Source: a virus. From it: a DNA stretch of 36,856 nucleotides. This document shows positions 13,148-22,227 of this stretch, one piece after another. The stretch lies in IMG/VR virus record IMGVR_UViG_3300024255_000072, positions 1-36,856 of that record; one strand, written 5' to 3'. The notes beneath the pieces were generated by a model that ran no database searches, was not told the origin of the DNA, and worked only from the letters and a program-made list of their open reading frames with translations. The stretch's first letter is position 1. Each line of letters begins with the position of its first letter. A program made the translations under genes and the position numbers.

Positions 13148-15076
13148 ATGGCATTACAGATCAGACGTGGCACAGATGCTGAACGTACCGCAGGTGGCGG
13201 TGTAGTATTCGCAAACGGCGAGTTGGTGTATGTAACAGATACCGACAAATTATTTATAGGTGACGGAGCAACGCCTGGTGGTATGCCACTAGCTGGTTCA
13301 GCTATAGCAACATTAGGCGAATATATTACCGCAGACACAATAAATTCAACATTAGACTTACAACAAAATTTAGACCTTAATGGCAAAGACATAATTGGTA
13401 CAGGTAATATTAATATTGCTGGTACTATTAATGCTACTGGCAATGTAAACATTGGTGACGATGTTAACACGGACACGGTAGACTTTGCAGCAAAAATAAC
13501 AAGTTCATTAACTCCGAACGCAGACGCTACATACGACTTAGGTACAACTTTACTAAAATGGAATAACATACACGCAGTAAGACTTGACGGTGACGTAGAA
13601 GGTAGTGTGTTTGGAGATGATAGTACATTACTAGTAGATGGAGTTAGCAATAAGATTGTTGGCGCAGTAGATACCGCAAGTTTAAGAACAAGTGAATCAA
13701 AAATTGCACTTGGTGAAGAAGCTGGAAATGATACACAAGGCAGTAATGCAATCGCAATAGGGTATAAGACAGGTCGGCTCCAACAAAGTGCAGCGGCCGT
13801 TGCAGTTGGTGATCAAGCAGGTAATCTGTATCAAGGTGCCGGCAGTGTTGCAGTTGGTCAAACCGCAGGTAAAACAAGCCAAGGCGCATCAGCAATAGCA
13901 ATTGGATCAGCCGCAGGACAAGTTAATCAAGGTCAAGCTGCAATAGCAATTGGAGAGTATGCAGGTCAGTCAGACCAAGCCGCAAACTCAATTATAATTA
14001 ACGCATCAGGTAATTCTGTAACAGACGGTCCAACAGGTAGTTTAGTAATTAAGCCAATTAGAGATGCAGTTGGTACAACCGTAGTAATGTACGATAACTC
14101 AACAAACGAAGTAACACATACAGCAAGCCCTGCATTTGACTTAACTGGTAACTTAAAGGGTGACGTTGTTGCAACAAACGGTACTATAATTTTACAGAAC
14201 GGTAGTGACGGCACAGACGCTACATTTACTGGAGCAGTAGTAGGTGTTGTAGACGGTGTTCTTGGCGGAAATACACCATATGCAATAACAGGTACAACAA
14301 TAGTTGCAAACACAGGCTTTACTGGTAACTTAACTGGTAATGTAGTAGGTAACTTAACTGGTGATTTAACTGGATCTGTATTTGCAGACAACAGTACTTT
14401 ACTAGTAGACGCAGTTGCAGGATCTATTCCAGGTGCTAATATTACTGGCACACTAACAAATAATTTAACCGGTAATGCTACTGGTGATCATTCAGGAACT
14501 TTTACAGGTAATGTGTTTACTACACTAATTGATTCAGATGATTCAAGTCCAATTACAGTTACTCCAAGAATGGACTTTAGTTCAGACGTTATAGTAAACA
14601 ATAGTATACGTTTAACTACAACAGGGTTTCCAGGAAGTGAAACTGTTATAATAGATAACACAGGAACTGTTAATTGTGCAAGATTAGAAACACAATCTAT
14701 TGCTCATATAGGCGGCGGTGAAATAAACTTTAGCAATCGAGTAGGGTTTGATAAAGATGCAACATTTGCAGGACAATCTACATTTATAGATAAAGTAAGT
14801 GTTCAAACTATTACTGGCGTAGTTGAAGGTAAATTTGCTGTAGAAACATTTACTGGTGATCCAGATGATGATGCTTCAGTTGCAGATCTTGCAAATTATA
14901 ATAAACATTTTGAAGCTACTATAGAAAAAGCAACATTTGGTGTGCCGGCACAATTTGCTAATATGACAACTGGTGTTCGAAATGCACTAACACCGGCAGC
15001 TGGTATGGTTGTGTTTAATACTACAGAGACAAAATTACAAGTATACACAGGTTCAGCCTGGGCAGACTTACACTAA
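13148..15076 (+). CDS. Tail fibre with MTD-like N-terminus and YadA-like repeats
   Basis: A 642-residue fibre protein. Residues 1-50 (LQIRRGTDAERTAGGGVVFA, then GELVYVTDTDKLFIGDG) match the N-terminal domain of major-tropism-determinant-like phage proteins. Residues 185-280 form six tandem 16-residue repeats of the AIAIGxxAGxxxQGxx type, as in the trimeric head of YadA/Hep_Hag adhesins. About residues 390-455 are GNLTGNVVGNLTGDLTG-type glycine-rich repeats. A DSTLLVDGV/NSTLLVDAV segment occurs twice (about 158 and 417). The C-terminus (MVVFNTTETKLQVYTGSAWA) is like that of other fibre proteins. It probably forms a trimeric host-binding fibre. It is the only structural gene on the + strand and converges with the - strand fibre block. 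Confidence 0.85.
   Translation: MALQIRRGTDAERTAGGGVVFANGELVYVTDTDKLFIGDGATPGGMPLAGSAIATLGEYITADTINSTLDLQQNLDLNGKDIIGTGNINIAGTINATGNVNIGDDVNTDTVDFAAKITSSLTPNADATYDLGTTLLKWNNIHAVRLDGDVEGSVFGDDSTLLVDGVSNKIVGAVDTASLRTSESKIALGEEAGNDTQGSNAIAIGYKTGRLQQSAAAVAVGDQAGNLYQGAGSVAVGQTAGKTSQGASAIAIGSAAGQVNQGQAAIAIGEYAGQSDQAANSIIINASGNSVTDGPTGSLVIKPIRDAVGTTVVMYDNSTNEVTHTASPAFDLTGNLKGDVVATNGTIILQNGSDGTDATFTGAVVGVVDGVLGGNTPYAITGTTIVANTGFTGNLTGNVVGNLTGDLTGSVFADNSTLLVDAVAGSIPGANITGTLTNNLTGNATGDHSGTFTGNVFTTLIDSDDSSPITVTPRMDFSSDVIVNNSIRLTTTGFPGSETVIIDNTGTVNCARLETQSIAHIGGGEINFSNRVGFDKDATFAGQSTFIDKVSVQTITGVVEGKFAVETFTGDPDDDASVADLANYNKHFEATIEKATFGVPAQFANMTTGVRNALTPAAGMVVFNTTETKLQVYTGSAWADLH
13700..13987 (+). repeat. 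Six tandem 48-base coding repeats (YadA-head type)
   Basis: Six consecutive 16-codon units encode [AKS][IV]A[IVL]G-x-x-[AT]G-x-x-x-Q-x-x-x, with a degenerate seventh (SIIINASG). The protein motif is kept better than the DNA, so these are structural repeats and not a CRISPR array. Confidence 0.8.
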
Positions 15077-15099
15077 TACTTAAATAAAATTTAGTCACA

Positions 15100-15127
15100 A
15101 AAAAAGGAGCGTTATTGCTCCTTTTTT
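15100..15127. terminator. Bidirectional intrinsic terminator between convergent fibre genes
   Basis: AAAAAAGGAGC (15100-15110) pairs with GCTCCTTTTTT (15117-15127) around a 6-base loop. The A tract on one side and T tract on the other give a U run on either strand, so it can end transcription from both the + strand fibre gene and the - strand fibre block. Confidence 0.88.
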
Positions 15128-15142
15128 ATTCTTTAATTTACC

Positions 15143-17752
15143 TTATACTTTAAGTATACATTCAACTAATTTTTCTTCTTCTGAACTGTTAGATTCTAGC
15201 GCAACACCTACCATGCTTCCGCCATTAATTGCGGTACTTGCAGTTCCATTATCGAAAATGTATACTGCTTGTCCTTTCTTAACGGCACCCATTATGCGAG
15301 TTGGTACACGACCTTTAAGTGCTACTGCTACGCCACCTTCTAATCCATCGTTCATTAATAATGCAGGATCAGTTGATATAACACCTACTGCAATACGTCC
15401 TTGTGAACTAGGTTCAACTTCGTATTCTTCGCTACTGCTAATACAAACAACAGTACCAGGTATTAAGTCTTCTTGTGCTGTGTATTTCTCTGCCAAGTCA
15501 GCATAGTTAGCAGTTACAGCATTACCTGTCAAATTGCCTATAAAATTGCCTTGGCTTAAAGTAATACCGTCGGATGTAAATGTACTATGTGCTGACCCAT
15601 CTCGTACCACTGTCATTGCTGACGCTGTAACTGTAGCACTTGTGCCTCCACTAACAATAGAATTAGTTGAAACTCCGCCAACTGCATTAGTAACAGCAGT
15701 GTCAACTTCTGATGTACTATAAACATCTAAGTTAGTTCTTGCAGTTGATGCTGTAGTAGCACCAGTGCCGCCTGCTGTTATAGGTAATGTTGATCCCGAT
15801 GATCCAAAACTAATATTTTCAGCGTATAAATTATCAAAGTAGCCGTCTTTATCAGTACCTACGTCATTTACTTGTCCTACAAATTTTGTTGATGCAGTAA
15901 TAGTTGTACCGCCAATAAGTGATGCTGATATATCAGATACAAAAATATCACCGCTTGCGTCTCTAGCAACTAAGTTATTTGCTGAATTAGTAGTAGTGGC
16001 GTCAATACCTAATTGTATGGCGGCAGTTTCTCTTTCTGTGCCATCTAAAGTAGTGTTTACATATACATTTAAATATGGATCTTCATTCCAAACACTAACA
16101 TGTTTTACATAACTGCCTGTAGTATCTGTTCCTAATGCAATTGAATTTCCAACTGTACTTAATGTTAAAGTTACATTCTCAGATCCATCTAATGACACAA
16201 CACCACTGGCGTCACCGTCTACAGTAATTGTTCTTGCAGTGGTCCATTGTGCTGCCGATGCTGCTTGTCCATTTAAACTGCCTACAAATTCTGTAGCATA
16301 AATTTTTGAATTTTCGTCTCTAACTACAATAGTACTAGCTGAATTAGATATACTAGCTAATCTGTGTTCATAAGTATCAGGTACACCTGTAGGAACTTGT
16401 AAGGTTGCAGATCGTGTTGCTAATCCATTAAATTGTGTAGCAAATAATTCGCCATTTGAATCTCTTAATGCAAGTTTGTTTGCTGTGCTTGCAATTGTAG
16501 CATTAACGTATGTACTACTGTCAGCTACTTGTACACCATCAGCTGTAGTAACTCGTGCTGTAAGGGCTGCTGTAGCGTCTGTGCTGTTGTATAAGTGCGT
16601 TCCGCGGAATGCAGTACCAAATATGTCACCTACACTATCTCGTGTTACAATAGTGTTTACAGTGTTATTTTTGTCAGCAATTTTATACGTACCGTTACTT
16701 AATAATGAATCAGCTTCGTCTGCAATGCCTCTAAATTTGGTAGCAAATACTTCGTTCCATCTTAAACCAGTACTACCAATATCAAAGTTATTATCTGAAA
16801 TTGGCATCGGACCATTATGTGTAAGAGTAAGCGGAGTAACTGTACTTCCGCCAGTGTCTTTAACTTTGAAGTTTAGTTTAGCATTAGTAATTGTAGATTC
16901 AACAATTGCTTCGTTACCGACAACTTTTAATATTAATTCGTTATTTGGTCCAATTAATAAACCGTCATTGTCTTCTATATTAACTTCTGTAGCAAAAACC
17001 GGATTAGTACGTTGTACAAACTCAGTTCCTAAAACACCATTTAATCTTAGTGCATTAGAAGCACTACCATGGAAACTATAATTACCCGAAGTTACACCGT
17101 CGTTTGCATTTTCAGTATTGACTAATGTAATACCTTTTTTAATTCTATCAAATCCGCTAATTGCATTTGAATCATCTAATGTAAATTCATCGTTACTTGC
17201 AACAAAAACTACTACATCATCCATAAATCCTTTAAGTATTCTATGTTGATAAGGAGTAGGATCTGGTTGATTTGCAAATAAACTATCATATACTAAAGCA
17301 TCTATAACATCAGTTCTAACATCTTGTGCTCCTTTTGGTCCAACTAATACAAAAGGATCGCCTGTTGATGCGCCAGTATGAGCATAGAGTTGACTAGTTA
17401 CATCATCCCACCATAAGTCGCCTTTGCTAACATTTGCTGCTGTAATTGCTGCGCCTGTTGGTTTTGCTCCAATGTGAACGTTTCCGAGGGGAACAAAAAC
17501 TTTTTCATCATTGCCGTCATATGCTTTTACTTTGCCATCGTCTGTATCAAACCATAACTGACCTGTAATTGGTCTTGGTGGTTGATTTGCTCCTGCAAAG
17601 TTTTCTAAAAGATAAACAAAATTTTCATTTTGTATTTCGCCATAACCAGCATAGTTTTTACCTATTAGCTTTAGATCGGTAGTATTATCAATTGTACCGT
17701 CTTCGACTATTGCAAGCTCGTTATTTCTAGTATTAAATATTGTGTATGCCAT
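15143..17752 (-). CDS. Tail fibre paralogue, 869 residues, with DLAEKY-type C-terminal module
   Basis: The last and longest of three related fibre genes. Residues 1-200 hold the shared anchor module: LIGKNYAGYGE, ENFVYLLENFAG, GQLWFDT, GDLWWDD and VLVGPKG appear in the same order in the two upstream paralogues. The middle is a long beta-repeat region with recurring RDS/RDE-type turns (for example LALRDSNGELFATQFNG, TIVVRDENSKIYATEFVG), each followed by a strand. From about residue 735 there is a distinct module, YADLAEKYTAQEDLIPGTVV, then GRIAVGVISTDPALLMNDGL and ALKGRVPTRIMGAVKKGQA. Similar ends occur on marine phage fibres, where they may be receptor-binding or maturation domains. It has its own late-type promoter and ends at the bidirectional terminator. 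Confidence 0.85.
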   Translation of the reverse strand: MAYTIFNTRNNELAIVEDGTIDNTTDLKLIGKNYAGYGEIQNENFVYLLENFAGANQPPRPITGQLWFDTDDGKVKAYDGNDEKVFVPLGNVHIGAKPTGAAITAANVSKGDLWWDDVTSQLYAHTGASTGDPFVLVGPKGAQDVRTDVIDALVYDSLFANQPDPTPYQHRILKGFMDDVVVFVASNDEFTLDDSNAISGFDRIKKGITLVNTENANDGVTSGNYSFHGSASNALRLNGVLGTEFVQRTNPVFATEVNIEDNDGLLIGPNNELILKVVGNEAIVESTITNAKLNFKVKDTGGSTVTPLTLTHNGPMPISDNNFDIGSTGLRWNEVFATKFRGIADEADSLLSNGTYKIADKNNTVNTIVTRDSVGDIFGTAFRGTHLYNSTDATAALTARVTTADGVQVADSSTYVNATIASTANKLALRDSNGELFATQFNGLATRSATLQVPTGVPDTYEHRLASISNSASTIVVRDENSKIYATEFVGSLNGQAASAAQWTTARTITVDGDASGVVSLDGSENVTLTLSTVGNSIALGTDTTGSYVKHVSVWNEDPYLNVYVNTTLDGTERETAAIQLGIDATTTNSANNLVARDASGDIFVSDISASLIGGTTITASTKFVGQVNDVGTDKDGYFDNLYAENISFGSSGSTLPITAGGTGATTASTARTNLDVYSTSEVDTAVTNAVGGVSTNSIVSGGTSATVTASAMTVVRDGSAHSTFTSDGITLSQGNFIGNLTGNAVTANYADLAEKYTAQEDLIPGTVVCISSSEEYEVEPSSQGRIAVGVISTDPALLMNDGLEGGVAVALKGRVPTRIMGAVKKGQAVYIFDNGTASTAINGGSMVGVALESNSSEEEKLVECILKV

Positions 17753-17771
17753 ATTCGTTAATATCCCCTAT

Positions 17772-17793
17772 TACGATAATAGTATTTATCGTA
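17772..17793. repeat. Hairpin enclosing late promoter
   Basis: TACGATAA (17772-17779) and TTATCGTA (17786-17793) are perfect inverted repeats with a 6-base loop, in the gap between two fibre genes. The late-promoter motif on the - strand overlaps the loop and one arm. No U tract follows, so it is not a typical terminator; an operator or chance palindrome is possible. Confidence 0.6.
17782..17790 (-). promoter_or_regulatory. Candidate T4-like late promoter for 869-residue fibre gene
   Basis: Read on the - strand the sequence is GATAAATAC, identical to the motif at 13102-13110. It lies about 30 bases upstream of the ATG at 17752, with a GGGG-containing ribosome site between. The other two fibre genes upstream have no gap for a promoter, so this one may give the last fibre extra expression. 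Confidence 0.6.
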
Positions 17794-17810
17794 TTTGCGT
17801 GTTTCTCTAT

Positions 17811-20066
17811 TTACGGAGACTCTCCGTTTGGTCCTGTAGCTGTTACTTGCCATTCATTTACGCCCAAAACTTCAACTACTTTAAAAAATCTTTTTACCCT
17901 TGTTGACGTTGCAGTTGGTGTTGCACCGTCATCTGCTTTTAATACTACATCGCCATCTGACGACCCTGTAAAACCAATGTTAGTTACTACTTGTTGATTC
18001 GGTGAACCACCACTTGTTGGTGTTACTCCGTAAGGTTCAACTGTATTTAGGTCTGAAAAGTCAACGCCAATATCAGTATAATCAATAGTGTCTTCAACAT
18101 TAATATTAGATACTTCACCTCTTAACTTAGTAGTATGTACTCTTGCATATGTGTTTGCACGTTTTTCTACTGCTGGATGTAAAAAATTAATTATATCAAG
18201 TAACTGTGCATCAACTGAGCCAAAACCTGGTTGCGGCATGTCTGTTATATCTAGTGCAAGTGCTACGGTTGCACTTTCCATTTGTGTATCTACATAATTT
18301 TTATTTGCTGCATCACTTAATGCACCTGTAGTATAATCAGTAGTAGCAACACCTGTAATTTTTACATCAGAACCACCATTCTTAACTGTAATAGTACCAG
18401 AACTATCAAGCACAAGTCCTGAGCTAGTTACAATGCTTGGACTTCCACTAAGTTCATCTATTAACATTGAATTATGCACACGAAGTCTGTCCATAATACC
18501 AACGTCTCTAATGCCTAACGCTGTTTCAATTGCAGTTCCTAATTCATGATATGTTTGACCACTATTTTCTTGAATCATAGTAACATCATTAATCTTATAT
18601 GCTTTACCATCTACAAGATTTACGTTATCATTAAACTCCCAGTTAGTTCCGTATGACTGATCATTAATCCATAAAATTGTTTTATCATTACCTGTCCCGC
18701 CGTCGGCTAGACCTTTTACTCTAATTCCTGCACCGTCTGCTGTAGTATTGTTACGCTGTGATACACTAACAGCATTAACTGCTGTTACGCCGTCATTTTG
18801 GATTAGTACTGTTGTATCAGGTAATGTAAACGCATATCCGCCCGTTATAAACGATCCATTAGTAGGTTCTAATTTAATTGTTAATCTATCTTCTGAAATT
18901 GATTTAAACGTACCTGTTGCGTTTGACGTACCTTGAGTAATTACGGTTCCAACTGCTATTGATAATGCCTGTGCAGGATCAATTGCTGAATTAAGTGTTA
19001 TAATAGTATCAGCATGACCTAATTCAATGTTGAAATCATCTACTGATAGTGTAGTTGATTCGATTACTGTATTACTACCTAAAACAGTAAGATTACCTTT
19101 AATTAATGCATCGCCGTTTACATCAAGAGTAGCTTCAGGCAGTGCGTCAGTATCTAAATTAATTCCAAAACTTTTATTTTGAGGATTAATTACTAATGCA
19201 TCATAGTCTGTATCACCAAATAGTCTAACTCTAAACTGATCGTTTGATTGTGTATTTTGTAAGATTGTACTAGTAGCAGATATAGTCATTCTAAATTCGC
19301 CGGAATTACCAATCGTTAATCCGCCACTATTGTTAATTTGCAAAGTTCCAGTTGTTTTATCGTTTTGGTCGTTCTTTAAAAATTGTCCTGCTGTTTTCTT
19401 AACTCTTAACCCTGTATCTGGATCAATTTCGTCTGTAACTAATGCTTCAGTTGATTCTGATATACCGTAAAATAAGAAGTTATTTCTATCAACAACATTA
19501 ATACCTTGTTTAACTTCGCCAACTATTTGTAATAACGATTGTTCTTCAATTGTAGGAGTATATGTTTCATTACTAATAAATGCAACTAAGGCTTCGCCAA
19601 CATACATTTTTAGAATAGTATGGTCAACAGCTGATTTATCAGTTACTGTATCTACTTGCCAACCTGATAATCCTTGACTATTTTCAAAAACTGGACCAAC
19701 TAATACTAAATCAGTGCCGTCATAAAAGTAAAGTTGATTACTTCCGTTGTTAATCCAGATATCACCAGCTACCATGTCTGGACGTTGACTTGCAACTATA
19801 GCACCATTTGATTTAAAACCTGTACCGTCATAAACTTTTAATCTACCTTCACTTCGATCATACCAAAGTTGTCCTGTAATTGGTGTAGTTGGCGCTCCTG
19901 CAGATGAAAAGTTTTCAAGCAGTTTAATTAAATTTTCATTAAACGCTTCGCCAAAGCCTACATAGTTTCTTCCTATAAGTGTTAAATCACAAGAAGTAGT
20001 ATCTATTTGGCCATCAACTAATTCAGTAAGCAGTGTTCCGTCTGTTTTATTAAGTTTGTAAGCCAT
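17811..20066 (-). CDS. Tail fibre paralogue, 751 residues
   Basis: The middle member of the three-fibre family. The N-terminal anchor module is clear: LIGRNYVGFGEAFNENLIKL, ENFSSAG, GQLWYDRSEGRLKVYDGTGF, GDIWINN and VLVGPVF. After about residue 210 it diverges into beta-strand repeats containing LDVNGDALIKGNLTVLGSNT (the 'given-index fibre' style of T4-like tail proteins). The C-terminal 150 residues (for example PQPGFGSVDAQLLDIINFLH) are unlike either paralogue, and the protein ends abruptly with TGPNGESP. The ATG overlaps the stop of the upstream fibre gene in a TAATG, so translation is coupled. Likely a structural fibre with its own receptor specificity or a connector role. Confidence 0.83.
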   Translation of the reverse strand: MAYKLNKTDGTLLTELVDGQIDTTSCDLTLIGRNYVGFGEAFNENLIKLLENFSSAGAPTTPITGQLWYDRSEGRLKVYDGTGFKSNGAIVASQRPDMVAGDIWINNGSNQLYFYDGTDLVLVGPVFENSQGLSGWQVDTVTDKSAVDHTILKMYVGEALVAFISNETYTPTIEEQSLLQIVGEVKQGINVVDRNNFLFYGISESTEALVTDEIDPDTGLRVKKTAGQFLKNDQNDKTTGTLQINNSGGLTIGNSGEFRMTISATSTILQNTQSNDQFRVRLFGDTDYDALVINPQNKSFGINLDTDALPEATLDVNGDALIKGNLTVLGSNTVIESTTLSVDDFNIELGHADTIITLNSAIDPAQALSIAVGTVITQGTSNATGTFKSISEDRLTIKLEPTNGSFITGGYAFTLPDTTVLIQNDGVTAVNAVSVSQRNNTTADGAGIRVKGLADGGTGNDKTILWINDQSYGTNWEFNDNVNLVDGKAYKINDVTMIQENSGQTYHELGTAIETALGIRDVGIMDRLRVHNSMLIDELSGSPSIVTSSGLVLDSSGTITVKNGGSDVKITGVATTDYTTGALSDAANKNYVDTQMESATVALALDITDMPQPGFGSVDAQLLDIINFLHPAVEKRANTYARVHTTKLRGEVSNINVEDTIDYTDIGVDFSDLNTVEPYGVTPTSGGSPNQQVVTNIGFTGSSDGDVVLKADDGATPTATSTRVKRFFKVVEVLGVNEWQVTATGPNGESP

Positions 20067-22225
20067 TACTCTTGTTCTCCTGCGTAGATTATATAGTTAA
20101 GCGTCAAGAATGGATTTAAAATATCAATTTGTTGCCCAATTGATGTGCCGTCTGCTAGTATGCCACCGGATCCTTCATATAATGCACCGGTACCAGTACC
20201 AGTTAAATCTTCGACGCCAATAGTATGTGTTCTATTTAAATTCTCAACTGCTGCTGTTGGACTTATTGCATAAAATTGAGAACCAGTAGGATCATTTCTA
20301 TCATTTATTAAGTCATGTTCGTGTTCCGGCAAGTGTCTTAGTTCAATAGTAGTTTTGTCTACACCAGCCGAGCCGCCATGCAAGTCAGCAGCACTATCTG
20401 TTGTAACATTAGCTGCGCCAGCTCTGCCCATACTATCGTTACCCAACGGAAATCTACCTCTTAAATCTGGTACAGCAAAAAATTCATCCGGATTATTTGG
20501 CTGTAATCCATCTACAACTGCTTTAGATTTAAAGCTATATTGCACACGTGACCAAAGAGTTGGATAAGATGACTTTAAGTAAGTTGATCCGTCACATATT
20601 AACCAACCATCTCCTAACGGACTATCAATTGTAGGGTCATCTAATATACCAGCATATGGCATAATTGTACCAATTGGTACAATTGCTTTAATTCCGCCTA
20701 ATATTCTGTCTCTTGGCATTTTATAAAGACTGCCACTTTTATTAACTAGAAACTCATCAGTTGCTTCAGAAGCAACCGGAACTCCCGGAGTTCCAACAAC
20801 ACCTGATTGATTACCAATAAAGCCTGGATCAATAGTAGTATTAAATGTTACAGTGCCTTGCTGTCCGTCAAATTCAACATTATTAGCAGCAATATCACCT
20901 GCTACTTGGAATACTGTCGGTGATGAAAGTCTATTTGCTAAGCCTGAACGTCCTGAAACGTTACCTTGTACATCTCCACGTAAACTTCCTACAAATTCAG
21001 TAGCATACATAGCACTAAACACTTTATCAGGCTGTCCGATTGATCTTAAATTATGTGAGTCTGGTAACAAAGCTGCCGAAACCGGATTCACTGATCCAGT
21101 GTCTGGATTAATAAGATTAGCTTTACCAACAATAAGTGGACCGTCTATATCTGCATGGCCGCCTACATATAAATTTTTAGCAATTCCAGCGCCACCGCTA
21201 GTAACAATACTTCCACTACTAACACCGCTGCTGTCTGTAAGACTAGTAACTTTTAATTGTGTATCAGTTTGTATTGTTCCAACGACATCTAATTCTTTTT
21301 GTGGACTAGGATTGTTAATGCCTACTTTTTCGGTACTATCAACTGTTATTACAGTAGTTGTTGTACCTGCATTATTCATTCTTATTTGTAAGTTAGAACC
21401 GCTTATATCGTGCTGTAAGACGCCCGCAGTACCGTCTATTTGCAGTTTTAGTTCATTACTAATACCAACACTAACCCCTGCTACATTCTTAATTTTAAGC
21501 GGTGCATTTGCGATATTTTCTGCATCTTTGCGCATCACATTTGCTGCTGTAATAACAGGTTGTCCTGGAATAAACAAGTTTAATGACTTTTCTGATATTC
21601 CGTTAAATTGTGGTATGCCGTCACCTTCAATATTACTCGATGAAAGATTAATGCCTGGACGTATTCCGTCTATAAAACCATCTATTGCTGCTTTTGGTGT
21701 AAATGCTTCTCCAGATACAACCGCAACTGGTTTTCCTTTTACTTCAACAAATATAACATTATAATCGTTATTATCAATTGCTGTTATTGTGCTAGGCCTA
21801 GTACCTGTTTCTAATCCTTCTGCAAATTCTGGTCCAACTAATACCCAACCCGAACCTGCAAATAAGTATAATTGCTGATTATCTGTATCTACCCAAAGAT
21901 CACCAATAACTGAATTTGCTGCATCTGGTGCTAAATTAGCTTTCTTTAATCCGCCTGCTGCTACCCAAGTTGTTCCGTCCCATAGTTTTAACTGATCTAC
22001 TCCTGGAGTATTGTCATACCATAGTTGGCCTTCTACAGGATTTACTGGTTGTACTGAGTTAGCAAAATTTTCTAATAAGTGCAAAAAGTTTTCTGCAATA
22101 CTAGATCCGTATGCAGTAGTATTTCTACCTGGAATATTTAACGAAGTTTCTTGGTTAATAGTGTTATCCTCAATAACAATACTACCCTTGTTTACAAAAT
22201 CTGAATATCTAATAGTATATGCCAT
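20066..22225 (-). CDS. Tail fibre with phage tail collar domain, 719 residues
   Basis: The first of the three fibre paralogues. Residues 1-130 are the shared anchor module (NTTAYGSSIAENFLHLLENF, GQLWYDN, LKLWDGTTW, GDLWVDT, VLVGPEF). The middle part has LDVVGTIQTDTQLKVTSLTD-like strand repeats. From about 512 to 600 is a phage tail collar domain (PF07484 type): IVPIGTIMPYAG, DGWLICDGSTYLKSSYPTLW and FAVPDLRGRFPLGND. The end, HLPEHEHD, then NPFLTLNYIIYAG, is the classic finish of collar-domain short fibres such as T4 gp12. It starts two bases after the preceding stop and overlaps the next fibre gene by one base. It is a strong candidate for the receptor-binding fibre. Confidence 0.9.
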   Translation of the reverse strand: MAYTIRYSDFVNKGSIVIEDNTINQETSLNIPGRNTTAYGSSIAENFLHLLENFANSVQPVNPVEGQLWYDNTPGVDQLKLWDGTTWVAAGGLKKANLAPDAANSVIGDLWVDTDNQQLYLFAGSGWVLVGPEFAEGLETGTRPSTITAIDNNDYNVIFVEVKGKPVAVVSGEAFTPKAAIDGFIDGIRPGINLSSSNIEGDGIPQFNGISEKSLNLFIPGQPVITAANVMRKDAENIANAPLKIKNVAGVSVGISNELKLQIDGTAGVLQHDISGSNLQIRMNNAGTTTTVITVDSTEKVGINNPSPQKELDVVGTIQTDTQLKVTSLTDSSGVSSGSIVTSGGAGIAKNLYVGGHADIDGPLIVGKANLINPDTGSVNPVSAALLPDSHNLRSIGQPDKVFSAMYATEFVGSLRGDVQGNVSGRSGLANRLSSPTVFQVAGDIAANNVEFDGQQGTVTFNTTIDPGFIGNQSGVVGTPGVPVASEATDEFLVNKSGSLYKMPRDRILGGIKAIVPIGTIMPYAGILDDPTIDSPLGDGWLICDGSTYLKSSYPTLWSRVQYSFKSKAVVDGLQPNNPDEFFAVPDLRGRFPLGNDSMGRAGAANVTTDSAADLHGGSAGVDKTTIELRHLPEHEHDLINDRNDPTGSQFYAISPTAAVENLNRTHTIGVEDLTGTGTGALYEGSGGILADGTSIGQQIDILNPFLTLNYIIYAGEQE

Positions 22226-22227
22226 TG

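Noticed and set aside
13700-13987. Regular 48-base spacing considered as a CRISPR or other non-coding array
   Set aside because: The period is exactly 16 codons, the protein motif is conserved while DNA varies, and there are no identical repeats with unique spacers.
13132-14451. - strand open frames opposite the + strand fibre gene
   Set aside because: Shadows of repeat codons; the + strand frame has MTD-like and YadA-like domains, a late promoter and a ribosome site.
16476-17081. + strand open frame of 201 codons inside the 869-residue fibre gene
   Set aside because: Antisense shadow of the conserved anchor and repeat region; hydrophobic V/A/L/S-rich translation without a recognisable fold.
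20853-21764. Long + strand open frame (303 codons) inside the collar-domain fibre gene
   Set aside because: It lies antisense to a gene with clear domain matches; its translation is low-complexity (P, S, T and I-rich) as expected from the reverse of repeat-rich fibre codons, and no ribosome site or promoter serves it.
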